Shown here one piece after another: positions 1-7,338 of a stretch of DNA of 16,039 bases (its first letter is position 1; each line of letters begins with the position of its first letter). Below the pieces are notes generated by a model. That model was given only the letters and a program-made list of their open reading frames with translations, had not been told where the DNA came from and made no database searches. Source of the stretch: Claveliimonas stercoravium (GTDB lineage Bacteria > Bacillota > Clostridia > Lachnospirales > Lachnospiraceae); contig DWZW01000062.1 of assembly GCA_019117345.1 (NCBI GenBank), positions 1-16,039 on the forward strand. The letters are read 5' to 3'. A program made the translations under genes and the position numbers.

Positions 1-143
1 GCGCAGTGGTGCTGAGCGGCTGTGGCGGCTCCGATCGTCACAAGGGGAATGCAGCACGCAAGCCAAAGCAGATTCAGCAGGGTGAGCCGGCTTAGAATTG
101 TGGCAGTTCTCATGAAACCACCGTCATATTCAAAAAATTTCAT
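1..143 (-). CDS. YesL/DUF624-family membrane protein, 3' part missing
   Basis: The gene runs leftward off the window, so only the first 47 codons are visible. The start is ATG at 143-141, preceded by a perfect AGGAGG at 156-151. The N-terminus reads MKFFEYDGGFMRTATILSRL and continues into a hydrophobic segment containing LLNLLWLACCIPLVTIGAAT. The pattern LNLLWL...P.VTIGA is typical of the start of DUF624 (YesL-type) small integral membrane proteins. These are common beside carbohydrate ABC transporter genes in Firmicutes, and their role is not well established. It is transcribed divergently from the importer operon and shares its control region, which fits a linked sugar-uptake locus. The family call rests on about 47 residues only. 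Confidence 0.75.
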   Translation of the reverse strand, partial: MKFFEYDGGFMRTATILSRLTLLNLLWLACCIPLVTIGAATAAQHHC

Positions 144-171
144 TTTTTGTCCTCCTGCAGATGATAAATTA

Positions 172-200
172 ATCATACACTAAAAGAATGGCGGCCGCAA
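172..200 (-). promoter_or_regulatory. Probable promoter of the YesL-like gene
   Basis: On the minus strand a TTGCGG -35 (200-195) and a TATGAT -10 (177-172) are separated by 17 nt. They lie 29 nt upstream of the YesL-like ATG. The -10 is good, but the -35 matches consensus only in its first three bases, so the call is moderate. Confidence 0.5.
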
Positions 201-208
201 GATGAGAA

Positions 209-238
209 TTTTTTGTTAAATAAAAAATTAACAAAAAA
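209..238. repeat. 11-bp perfect inverted repeat in the divergent control region
   Basis: TTTTTTGTTAA (209-219) and TTAACAAAAAA (228-238) are exact reverse complements separated by 8 nt. The repeat lies upstream of both divergent promoters. Its half-site (GTTAA/TTAAC) differs from the TTACA..TGTAA dyad, so it may bind another factor or may simply be AT-rich, bendable DNA. Confidence 0.55.
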
Positions 239-293
239 GTGAACAAAAAAATATTATTTTTATGCAAAAAGACAATAAAATTTTTGTGAATTT

Positions 294-305
294 TTACAAA
301 TGTAA
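294..305. promoter_or_regulatory. Putative SorC-family operator upstream of the importer promoter
   Basis: TTACAAATGTAA is an imperfect palindrome (TTACA-2 nt-TGTAA). It is identical to the dyad at 9090-9101 and differs by one base from the one at 9109-9120, both in front of the regulator gene. It ends 6 nt before the -35 of the unit 1 promoter, centred near -48 from the inferred start point. That is a position typical of an activator site. Confidence 0.65.
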
Positions 306-311
306 CAATGC

Positions 312-341
312 TTGACAAAAGTATAGGCTCGGATGTACAAT
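312..341 (+). promoter_or_regulatory. Sigma-A type promoter of the importer/dehydrogenase/kinase operon
   Basis: A consensus TTGACA -35 (312-317) and a TACAAT -10 (336-341) are separated by 18 nt. Transcription would begin near 348, giving a leader of about 100 nt before the binding-protein ATG at 451. The long spacer and adjacent upstream dyad are consistent with dependence on an activator. Confidence 0.75.
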
Positions 342-450
342 GAATTTAAGAAATTTGCATAGAATATTCCGAAAGCTTCTGGCAGGTAAACGGAAGTCTG
401 AATATTTTGTGCGGAGAGGGAAAGTTATTGAAAAAGGGAGGCAAGAAAGA

Positions 451-1884
451 ATGAAGAAAAGACTTATCAGTGCTCTTCTGTGTACAGCTATGGTAGCGTC
501 CATGCTGGCAGGATGCGGCGGACAGACAGTCAGCAGCGGTGGCGGCTCGGACGAAGAGGAATACGAGGCTGGCAGTGCAGAGGATTTTGACTGGAAGAAC
601 TATGAGGGAACAACCATCAATGTTATGTTCAATGAGCATAACTATTCCAAGGCGGTAATCGAGAAGATCCCCGAGTTCGAGGAGCTGACAGGTATAACGG
701 TTGAATATTCATCCACACCTGAGTCAAACTACTTCGACAAGCTGAACACATCACTGAGCAGCCGTTCCGGTACGCCCGATGTATACATGACCGGCGCTTA
801 TCAGGTTTGGGAGTACGCTCCTGCCGGATACATGGAGCCGTTGGATAACTACATCAACGACCCGGCCAAGACAGATCCGGATTACAACTTTGACGACTTT
901 ATCCCGGCCGTTGTTGACGGACTGAAATGGGATACGGTTCCCGGACATAAAGTAGGCGAGGGCTCACAGTGGGCACTTCCCATGGGCTGGGAGCTGAACT
1001 GTCTGGCTTACAACAAGAATGTATTTGCAGAGAAGGGACTTGAGGTTCCAACAACTACAGATGAGCTGCTTGAGACAGCCACTGCCCTGAATGAGTTCGC
1101 AGGCTCCGGCTCCTACGGTATTGCTGTACGCGGTACCCGTGAGTGGGCCACCATCCATCCCGGATATATGTCTCTGTTCTCAACATGGGGCGCTCAGGAC
1201 TTTGCGATCGAGGATGGCAAGCTTGTATGTCAGCTCGATTCTGAGGAAGCCATTGCGATGACAGATTACTGGGTAAATATGGTCAAGGCGGCAGGTCCTC
1301 CGCAGTGGACAAACTACACATGGTACGAGGCCAGCGCTGACCTCGGAGCAGGCAAAGCAGCTATGCTGTTTGACGCTACAAGTGCAGGCTACTTCCAGAA
1401 CTTTGAAGGCGCATCTCAGGAGTCCGGAAATATTGCATGGTCTACCATTCCTCTTCCGGAAGGAAAATCTGAGGAAGATATGAAGGCAAACATCTGGATC
1501 TGGTCACTGGCTATGAATGCAGACTCCAAGAATAAGGATGCTGCATGGTACTTCATCCAGTACTTCACAAGCCCCGAGTATATGCTCTGGTCCGGAACAG
1601 AGGGAGCCAGCCCGGATACTCCGCGTACATCTGTAATGGAAAGCGACGAGTACAAAGCTGTTGTCGGTTCTGCGGACAACTATCTGGAGTCCATCGCGGC
1701 TCTGACAGAAAATGCTTCTATCCAGTTTACACCTCAGCCGTACTTCTTCGAGTGTACAACTACATGGGCTGAGACACTTCAGGACCTTGTGACGAGCGAT
1801 ACCTACTCGTCCACTGAGGAGGCTATGAAGGCTTTGAAGGAGGAGCTGGACAGCATTGTATCTGATCTGGAGATATCAGAATAA
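451..1884 (+). CDS. Sugar/polyol ABC transporter substrate-binding lipoprotein (SBP family 1, CUT1)
   Basis: This extracytoplasmic binding protein of 477 residues would capture the substrate and deliver it to the two permeases downstream. The start at 451 is chosen because GGGAGG (436-441) precedes it at 9 nt and because an upstream in-frame ATG at 340 lies inside the promoter. The N-terminus is a lipoprotein signal: MKKR, a hydrophobic stretch, then the lipobox L19-A20-G21-C22. A Gly/Ser/Glu-rich linker follows to about residue 48, then a family 1 binding-protein fold beginning TTINVMFNEHNYSK. Motifs include GTPDVYM (about 107-113), ALPMGWELNCLAYNKNVF (about 165-182) and the C-terminal WYFIQYFTSPEYM. 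The substrate cannot be read from the fold; neighbouring genes suggest a tetritol or related polyol. It is first in its operon and followed by a hairpin that would favour higher output of this subunit. Confidence 0.9.
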   Translation: MKKRLISALLCTAMVASMLAGCGGQTVSSGGGSDEEEYEAGSAEDFDWKNYEGTTINVMFNEHNYSKAVIEKIPEFEELTGITVEYSSTPESNYFDKLNTSLSSRSGTPDVYMTGAYQVWEYAPAGYMEPLDNYINDPAKTDPDYNFDDFIPAVVDGLKWDTVPGHKVGEGSQWALPMGWELNCLAYNKNVFAEKGLEVPTTTDELLETATALNEFAGSGSYGIAVRGTREWATIHPGYMSLFSTWGAQDFAIEDGKLVCQLDSEEAIAMTDYWVNMVKAAGPPQWTNYTWYEASADLGAGKAAMLFDATSAGYFQNFEGASQESGNIAWSTIPLPEGKSEEDMKANIWIWSLAMNADSKNKDAAWYFIQYFTSPEYMLWSGTEGASPDTPRTSVMESDEYKAVVGSADNYLESIAALTENASIQFTPQPYFFECTTTWAETLQDLVTSDTYSSTEEAMKALKEELDSIVSDLEISE

Positions 1885-1969
1885 CTAAAAATCATACATT
1901 GCCCTGAACGGTACACATCACAGAATAATCTGTATGAGTCGATATATTCTTATTGAAAAGGGTTAGAGT

Positions 1970-2004
1970 CAAGGAGGGGTTACCTGACCCTCCTTGGTTT
2001 TTTT
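1970..2004 (+). terminator. Intra-operon hairpin with T tract (partial terminator/attenuator)
   Basis: CAAGGAGGG (1970-1978) pairs perfectly with CCCTCCTTG (1988-1996) around a 9-nt loop. Seven Ts (1998-2004) follow one base later. It looks like a full intrinsic terminator, yet I see no convincing promoter between it and the first permease (2005-2066). Partial read-through is therefore likely, making permease mRNA scarcer than binding-protein mRNA. Confidence 0.8.
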
Positions 2005-2066
2005 GATAATAGATGTGTTTGTGAAGAGGCAGTGGCTGATCGTAATATATGAATGGAGGAACCAGG

Positions 2067-3002
2067 ATGAAAGAGCAGAAAAAAAACAGCGCCGCGGTAA
2101 GTGAGCTGAATGTGCTCCCGTTTAAGACAAGGATGCTTCCGTATATGATCGTGGCGCCTGCGCTGATCATTACGATCGGTATCATGATACCGTTCATAAT
2201 GGCTATATATTATTCATTGACAAACTATTCGTTCAGACTGCCTACATACAGCTTTGTCGGCCTGAAGAACTGGATCGAAATCCTGTCATCCACGGATTTC
2301 TGGAAGGCTGTGTGGGTTACTCTGAGGTACGCATTTTTCAGCACGGTGATCGAGATGGGACTTGGAATGGGCATTGCGATCCTGCTGAACAATCTGAACA
2401 ACAAATTTTCCAAGATCATGCGTGTTGCGCTGATCTTCCCGCTTATGGTTGCGCCTGTTACGGCTACTATTGTGTGGCAGCTGATGCTGAACAACTCTGT
2501 GGGTATTCTGGAGAAATTCCTGAATATCTTCGGCGTGTATAATTTCCCGTGGGCGGCCAGCCCGTCGACGGCTATGCTGACAGCGGTCATGATCGATGTC
2601 TGGGTGAACACATCCTTCTGTATGCTGCTTGTGCTGGCTGGACTGCAGTCTCTTCCCAAGTCACCCTTTGAGTCTGCAAAGATCGATGGAGGAAGCGTGC
2701 TGTTCAACTTCTGGAACCTGACGCTTCCGATGCTGAAACCCAGCCTTTACATCGCTCTCCTGTTCCGCTTGATGGCGGCTCTGCAGGAATATGCGATCAT
2801 CTTCGCTCTGACAAAGGGAGGCCCGGGCGACACCCTGATGAACCTGTCGCTGACCGCCTACCAGAACGGCTTCCAGTTCCAGAAATTCGGATATGCGCTT
2901 CCGTACATTCTGGTGCTGTGGGTATTTATCAACATTGTGGCAAAACAGATCGTAAAGAGACAGCGTGCGGCTCAGAAGCAGGCGGCAGGTCTGGAGGAAT
3001 AG
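2067..3002 (+). CDS. ABC sugar transporter permease, UgpA/MsmF type
   Basis: This 311-residue inner-membrane subunit is one half of the translocation pore. GGAGG (2055-2059) lies 7 nt before the ATG at 2067; an in-frame ATG at 2049 has no suitable site. About six membrane segments are visible, near residues 25-48, 84-107, 117-140, 168-192, 225-247 and 277-293. The EAA loop that docks onto the ATPase is at about 202-224 (ESAKIDGG...LPMLKP), close to the EAA-x3-G pattern of MalF/UgpA permeases. The segment GGPGDTLMNL (251-260) is typical of this subfamily. It follows the binding-protein gene after a hairpin and precedes its partner permease by 49 nt. Length is normal for the family. Confidence 0.93.
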   Translation: MKEQKKNSAAVSELNVLPFKTRMLPYMIVAPALIITIGIMIPFIMAIYYSLTNYSFRLPTYSFVGLKNWIEILSSTDFWKAVWVTLRYAFFSTVIEMGLGMGIAILLNNLNNKFSKIMRVALIFPLMVAPVTATIVWQLMLNNSVGILEKFLNIFGVYNFPWAASPSTAMLTAVMIDVWVNTSFCMLLVLAGLQSLPKSPFESAKIDGGSVLFNFWNLTLPMLKPSLYIALLFRLMAALQEYAIIFALTKGGPGDTLMNLSLTAYQNGFQFQKFGYALPYILVLWVFINIVAKQIVKRQRAAQKQAAGLEE

Positions 3003-3051
3003 CGCGGTGTGCTCTAAACGGTAAATTTCAGATACAGAAAGGATGTTAAGC

Positions 3052-3876
3052 ATGAATACAGCTTCAAAGAGACTTGGACGTATCGTCCAGAACGGACTGT
3101 TGATCATATATGCGATATTTGCTCTGTTCCCGCTGATCTGGATGCTGATCCTGTCCATTAAATCGGACGCTGAGATGTACACAACTACATTTATATTCAG
3201 CCCGACACTGGACAACTATAAGGCAGTACTGCTTGAGTCGGATTACCTGCAGTACATGCTGGACAGCCTGATCGTGGCGGGCGGCGCTGTTATCGTTTCA
3301 GTTGTAGCCGGTGTCCCGGCAGCCTATGCGCTGGCCAGATATAATTTTAAGAAGAAGGAAGACATTGCGTTCCAGATCCTCTCGTTCAAATTTGCACCTG
3401 AGATCCTGGTAGTGCTTCCGCTGTTCATGATCTACCAGATGCTGGGAATCTATGACAGCTATTTTGGACTGATCTGGGTATATCAGCTCATTTCCATGCC
3501 GCTGCTGATCTGGGTTGTGCGGGGATACTTTGAGGATATCTCTGTGGAGATCGAGTATGCGGCACAGGTGGACGGCTACAACTGGTATCAGATCTTCTTT
3601 AAAAACCTTATTCCGCTCATCAAGCCGGGACTCGTGTCCGCGGCGCTGCTGGCCTTCATCTTCGCATGGAACTGCTTCACATTCCCGCTGATGCTGGGTG
3701 GAACAAATGTACAGCCGATCACTGTTGCTATTACAAAGTTCCTTGGAACAGACAGTGCCCATTACGGACAGCTTGCGGTTGCGGCAACGATTTCGGCTCT
3801 GCCGGCGATTATATTCGCCCTCTGTATACAGAAACATCTTGTACGCGGCCTGAGCTTCGGTGCAGTCAAGGGATAG
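3052..3876 (+). CDS. ABC sugar transporter permease, UgpE/MsmG type
   Basis: This is the second pore subunit, 274 residues. I prefer the ATG at 3052, 8 nt after GAAAGGA (3037-3043), over the ATG at 3043, which overlaps that site. Hydrophobic segments fall near 13-35, 71-94, 106-130, 139-157, 193-215 and 243-261. The EAA loop at about 168-191 reads EYAAQVDG...LIPLIKP, matching the MalG/UgpE consensus. The C-terminus (LVRGLSFGAVKG) is also characteristic of this permease class, in which the tail contacts the ATPase dimer. The stop codon (3874-3876) overlaps the ribosome binding site of the next gene, so translation is probably coupled to the first ATPase. Confidence 0.93.
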   Translation: MNTASKRLGRIVQNGLLIIYAIFALFPLIWMLILSIKSDAEMYTTTFIFSPTLDNYKAVLLESDYLQYMLDSLIVAGGAVIVSVVAGVPAAYALARYNFKKKEDIAFQILSFKFAPEILVVLPLFMIYQMLGIYDSYFGLIWVYQLISMPLLIWVVRGYFEDISVEIEYAAQVDGYNWYQIFFKNLIPLIKPGLVSAALLAFIFAWNCFTFPLMLGGTNVQPITVAITKFLGTDSAHYGQLAVAATISALPAIIFALCIQKHLVRGLSFGAVKG

Positions 3877-3886
3877 GAGTGAGAAT

Positions 3887-5044
3887 ATGGCAAGAATACA
3901 ATTGGAAAATGTTACGAAACGGTTTGGGAAAGTGACCGCCCTGGACGGGGTTTCACTGGATATTAAAGATAAAGAATTCTTTGTATTATTCGGGCCCGCC
4001 GGTGCAGGGAAGACGACGATCCTCAACTGTATTGCGGGGATCCAGCTTCCCGAGGAGGGTGTGGTAAAATTTGACGGTGAAGTTGTGAACCTGGTGGACG
4101 CGGCTCACAGGGATACGGCCATGGTCTTCGAGAACTACGCTCTGTATCCGCAGATGACGGTCTACGACAATATGGCGTCTCCATTGAGGAGCAAGCTCTA
4201 CAAAAAGGACGAGGAGTTCATCAAGAAGAAAGTGCATGAGGTGGCGGAGATGATGAAGATGGAGAATCTTCTGGAGCGTCTCCCCAGCCAGCTGTCCAAC
4301 GGACAGAAGCAGCGCGTGGCCATGGGCCGTGCCCTTGTGCGTTCTCCCAGGGTGTATCTGATGGATGAGCCTCTGGCCCATCTGGACGCAAAGCTTCGGA
4401 ACTCCATGCGTACTGAGCTGAAATCCATACAGGCCAACTTTGGTACCACCAGTATCTATGTGACGCATGACTTTATGGAAGCGATGTCTCTTGGGGACAG
4501 GATCGCTATCGTTAATAAAGGAAAGATCGTGCAGATCGGCACGAGCGATGAGATTTACTACATGCCGTGCAACGAGTTTGTTGCTCAGCTTATGGGAGAT
4601 CCTGAGATCAATATTGTGGGCGGCAGGCTGGAGAAGACAGGAGCCGGCTATGCGTTCTCGTTAAATGACGTGGAGGGAAGAACCTATCAGCTCCCGGAGG
4701 ACAAGGATCTGTTTGCGGCTCTGGATGAGGCGGGGCTTACGGACGTGGAGCTTGGGATCAGACCGCAGAATGTGAAATATTCGTTCGATCCTGTTGAAGA
4801 TTATACGAAATGTACTGTTTACAGCTATGAGAGTATCGGAAACAAATCTGTTATTGTCGCGGAGATCGGGGATCTGCAGCTGCGCATGATCGCGCCCAAC
4901 GGACTGGCAGTAAAGATCGACCAGGATATCTACGTGAAGCTGGAGCTGGATCACGCCATCTTCTTTAACATGGAGACAAAGGAATATGTGAGCAGATACA
5001 ATGAAGCGGCAGTGAAGGCTCTCGCGGCGGAACAGGAGGGATAA
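3887..5044 (+). CDS. ABC transporter ATPase 1 (UgpC/MalK-like, variant Q-loop and signature)
   Basis: This cytoplasmic ATPase of 385 residues would energise the importer together with the next gene product. The ATG at 3887 is 7 nt after AGGAG (3875-3879). Walker A is GPAGAGKTT (36-44), Walker B LMDEP (158-162), D-loop LAHLD (163-167), and the switch histidine is H194. Two normally fixed positions differ. The Q-loop glutamine is glutamate (VFENYALYP, E82), and the signature is LSNGQ (136-140) rather than LSGGQ. A C-terminal regulatory region of about 150 residues follows, as in MalK/UgpC proteins. The catalytic Glu and His are intact, so it is probably active. A separate second ATPase directly downstream suggests a heterodimer, as in the rhizobial glycerol importer GlpSTPQV. 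Confidence 0.92.
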   Translation: MARIQLENVTKRFGKVTALDGVSLDIKDKEFFVLFGPAGAGKTTILNCIAGIQLPEEGVVKFDGEVVNLVDAAHRDTAMVFENYALYPQMTVYDNMASPLRSKLYKKDEEFIKKKVHEVAEMMKMENLLERLPSQLSNGQKQRVAMGRALVRSPRVYLMDEPLAHLDAKLRNSMRTELKSIQANFGTTSIYVTHDFMEAMSLGDRIAIVNKGKIVQIGTSDEIYYMPCNEFVAQLMGDPEINIVGGRLEKTGAGYAFSLNDVEGRTYQLPEDKDLFAALDEAGLTDVELGIRPQNVKYSFDPVEDYTKCTVYSYESIGNKSVIVAEIGDLQLRMIAPNGLAVKIDQDIYVKLELDHAIFFNMETKEYVSRYNEAAVKALAAEQEG

Positions 5045-5048
5045 GTAA

Positions 5049-6170
5049 ATGGCAGGATTAACCATAAAACATCTTTACAAGCGTTATGACAATAGCGGCA
5101 AGAAGAAAAAAGGCGCCAAACTGAATGATTACGCTGTACAGGATCTGAATCTTGAATGCGGGCAGGGAGAGTTTATTGCACTGCTCGGACCTTCCGGATG
5201 TGGCAAGACGACTACTCTGCGCATGACTGCAGGGCTGGAGACGATCACAAAGGGTGAGATTTATATCGGTGATACACTGGTAAACGACCTGCACCCGAAG
5301 GACAGGCATATCGGCCTGGCCTTTGAGGACTACGCTATGTATCCGCCTCTCACTGTGTATGACAATATTGCTTTTAATCTGAAGGCAAAGGGTGTTGACA
5401 AGGCGGAGATCGACAAGAGAGTGCGGGAGATCGCGCCTCTGATGCAGTGCGACGATCTGCTGGATAAGATGCCTGTGAAGCTTTCGGGTGGACAGAAGCA
5501 GCGTGTCAATATTGCCCGCGCCATTATCCGTCGCCCTGAGCTGCTCCTGATGGATGAACCTCTGTCCCATCTGGACGGCAAAGCGCGTCAGGCTATGCGT
5601 ACAGAGATCAAGCGCCTGATCAACGATATTAAATGTACAACTGTATATGTAACACATGATCAGCTGGAGGCTATGTCTCTGGCAGATAAGATCGCCATCA
5701 TCAATTTCGGCGTTCTGCAGCAGTTCGGCACTCCGGCGGAGGTGTACGATGATCCGGTCAATGAGTTCGTGGCTTCCTTCATCGGCGAGCCTCCCATGAA
5801 TATTCTGGAGACAACGATCATTGGCGACGGAGACCACTTCCTCTTTACCTTTGAGGGCAGTGATCTTCAGATCAAGGTTCCGGAGCGCTACAACAATGTG
5901 GTCAGCAACGGATTTAAGTGTAAGATGGGCGTTCGTCCCATGGATGTACTTGTGGGCGGCCCTGACTCCCACGGCATGCCGGAGAAGGTGGATACCTTTG
6001 AGAACCTGGGAGATGAGAGAAGGATCGGTATCCGGGTAGGAGACACGCTTATGATGCTGATCACGGACGATGAGACAAGATATAAAGCAGGCGATATCAT
6101 CAAGCTGGAGGTTAGGGGCGAGAAGACCCATCTGTTTGATATTGAGACAGGAAACCGTATCCGCGAGTAG
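5049..6170 (+). CDS. ABC transporter ATPase 2 (UgpC/MalK-like, variant Q-loop)
   Basis: This second ATPase has 373 residues. Its ATG lies 4 nt after the stop of ATPase 1, with GGAGGG (5036-5041) overlapping that gene's end, which suggests coupled translation. Walker A is GPSGCGKTT (47-55), the signature is canonical LSGGQ (145-149), Walker B is LLMDEP (166-171), D-loop LSHLD (172-176), and the switch histidine is H203. As in its partner, the Q-loop glutamine is replaced by glutamate (AFEDYAMYP, E93). A basic insert (KKKKG, 18-22) after the first strand distinguishes it from ATPase 1. The asymmetry of a normal signature here and LSNGQ in the partner is expected if the two form an unequal heterodimer. 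A MalK-like C-terminal domain occupies the last 150 residues or so. Confidence 0.92.
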   Translation: MAGLTIKHLYKRYDNSGKKKKGAKLNDYAVQDLNLECGQGEFIALLGPSGCGKTTTLRMTAGLETITKGEIYIGDTLVNDLHPKDRHIGLAFEDYAMYPPLTVYDNIAFNLKAKGVDKAEIDKRVREIAPLMQCDDLLDKMPVKLSGGQKQRVNIARAIIRRPELLLMDEPLSHLDGKARQAMRTEIKRLINDIKCTTVYVTHDQLEAMSLADKIAIINFGVLQQFGTPAEVYDDPVNEFVASFIGEPPMNILETTIIGDGDHFLFTFEGSDLQIKVPERYNNVVSNGFKCKMGVRPMDVLVGGPDSHGMPEKVDTFENLGDERRIGIRVGDTLMMLITDDETRYKAGDIIKLEVRGEKTHLFDIETGNRIRE

Positions 6171-6208
6171 GCGGTAAAATATATAAATGAAGTAGGAGGG
6201 ATAGAACT

Positions 6209-7315
6209 ATGAGCAACTTACCAGAAAAAATGAAAGCGATCGTTGCGTACGCACCTGGCGACTACCGGTTTGAGATGGTGGACACTCCCAGGGCCGGAGA
6301 GGGAGAGATGATCCTGAAGGTAGAGGCGTGCGGTATCTGCGCCGGCGATACAAAGGCGTTTGCGGGCGCGGCCAGCTTCTGGGGTTTTGACGGACAGCCC
6401 AAGTACATCAAGGAGCCCATGATCCCGGGCCATGAGTTTGTTGGAAAGGTAGTGGAGATCGGGCCTAATGTGAAGGGCGGATGGAAGCTGGGCGACAGGA
6501 TCTGCCCGGAGCAGATCGTTCCCTGCGGAGAGTGTATGTTCTGCAAGACAGGACGCTACTGGATGTGCGAGAAGCATGACCTCTACGGTTTCCAGAATAA
6601 TGTGAACGGCGGCATGGCTGAATATGTCAGAGTCACAAAGGAGTCGGTACCTTACTGCCACCTTGTTCCGGATGACCTGCCTATTGAGAGGGCAGCACTG
6701 ATCGAGCCCTATGGATGCTCCTTCCACTGTGTGCGCCGCGCGCAGATTACCAACACGGACGTTGTGGTACAGTCCGGTGTGGGCACGCTGGGACTGGGCA
6801 TGGTAGGTGCTCTGAAGCAGGCAAATCCAAAGCTCCTTGTAGTGCTGGATATGAATGATGCCCGCCTGGAGAAGGCAAAGGAATTCTGGGGCGACGGGGA
6901 CAATATCCTGACTATGAACCCGGGCAAAGAGGATGTAGTGGCAAAGATCAAAGAGCTGACAGGCGGCTATGGCTGTGATATTTACATAGAGGCCAGCGGA
7001 CATCCCTCCAGCGTTCAGCAGGGACTGGACTGCATCCGCAAGATGGGAAGATTTGTGGAGTTCTCTGTATTTGGCGCTCCGGTGACAGTTGACTGGAGTA
7101 TCATCTCTGACAGAAAGGAGCTGGATCTTCTCGGTGTACATTTGAGCCCGTACTGCTTTGACACTGTGATCGACTGGATCGGAAACGGCAAGCTTCCGAC
7201 AGACGGTGTTGTGACCCACAAATTCCCGCTTGAGAAGTGGGAGGAGGGCTTCCACATTGCGAAGACAGGTGAGAACGGCGCACTGAAGGTTGTTTTAGTG
7301 CCGGACATGGAGTAG
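6209..7315 (+). CDS. Zinc-dependent polyol dehydrogenase, erythritol/L-threitol dehydrogenase (EltD)-like
   Basis: This 368-residue medium-chain dehydrogenase probably oxidises an imported polyol to a ketose with NAD. AGGAGG (6194-6199) lies 9 nt before the ATG. Catalytic zinc ligands are visible as C44 in GICAGD, H75-E76 in PGHEF and E166 in IEP. Structural zinc cysteines are C106, C109, C112 and C120. The Rossmann motif is GVGTLG (190-195), and D214 at the end of the second strand favours NAD over NADP. Several stretches match what I remember of mycobacterial EltD: the opening MSNLPEKM, AASFWG, EQIVPC, HDLYGF and VDWSIISD. EltD makes L-erythrulose from erythritol or L-threitol. The kinase pair directly downstream fits a ketose product. 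Other polyols such as xylitol or ribitol cannot be excluded. Zinc-MDR family is near certain; tetritol substrate is a moderate inference. Confidence 0.85.
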   Translation: MSNLPEKMKAIVAYAPGDYRFEMVDTPRAGEGEMILKVEACGICAGDTKAFAGAASFWGFDGQPKYIKEPMIPGHEFVGKVVEIGPNVKGGWKLGDRICPEQIVPCGECMFCKTGRYWMCEKHDLYGFQNNVNGGMAEYVRVTKESVPYCHLVPDDLPIERAALIEPYGCSFHCVRRAQITNTDVVVQSGVGTLGLGMVGALKQANPKLLVVLDMNDARLEKAKEFWGDGDNILTMNPGKEDVVAKIKELTGGYGCDIYIEASGHPSSVQQGLDCIRKMGRFVEFSVFGAPVTVDWSIISDRKELDLLGVHLSPYCFDTVIDWIGNGKLPTDGVVTHKFPLEKWEEGFHIAKTGENGALKVVLVPDME

Positions 7316-7338
7316 GCCAGTAAGGAGGAGAAAAATAT

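Larger units (their letters stand above)
144..450. other. AT-rich divergent control region and 5' leader
   Basis: This 307-base gap separates two divergent genes. From the left it holds the minus-strand promoter, an 11-bp inverted repeat (209-238), a very AT-rich stretch, one regulator-type dyad (294-305), the rightward promoter (312-341) and a leader of about 100 nt (roughly 348-450). The leader contains only a weak possible hairpin (TTCCG at 367-371 with CGGAA at 391-395), and I recognise no riboswitch. No small gene with a credible ribosome binding site was found here. Confidence 0.7.

Noticed and set aside
340..450. N-terminal extension of the binding protein starting at the ATG at 340
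   Set aside because: The ATG overlaps the promoter -10, lacks a ribosome binding site, and would bury the lipoprotein signal behind 37 charged residues.
348..450. Riboswitch in the 5' leader of the importer operon
   Set aside because: Only a weak 5-bp stem (367-371 with 391-395) is seen, with no known aptamer core and no terminator or sequestering hairpin before the ATG.
5058..6131. 357-residue open frame on the minus strand
   Set aside because: Fully antisense to ATPase 2, whose ABC motifs are complete; the reverse translation shows no family features.
6218..7255. 345-residue open frame on the minus strand
   Set aside because: Antisense to the zinc dehydrogenase, in which all zinc ligands and the Rossmann motif are present.
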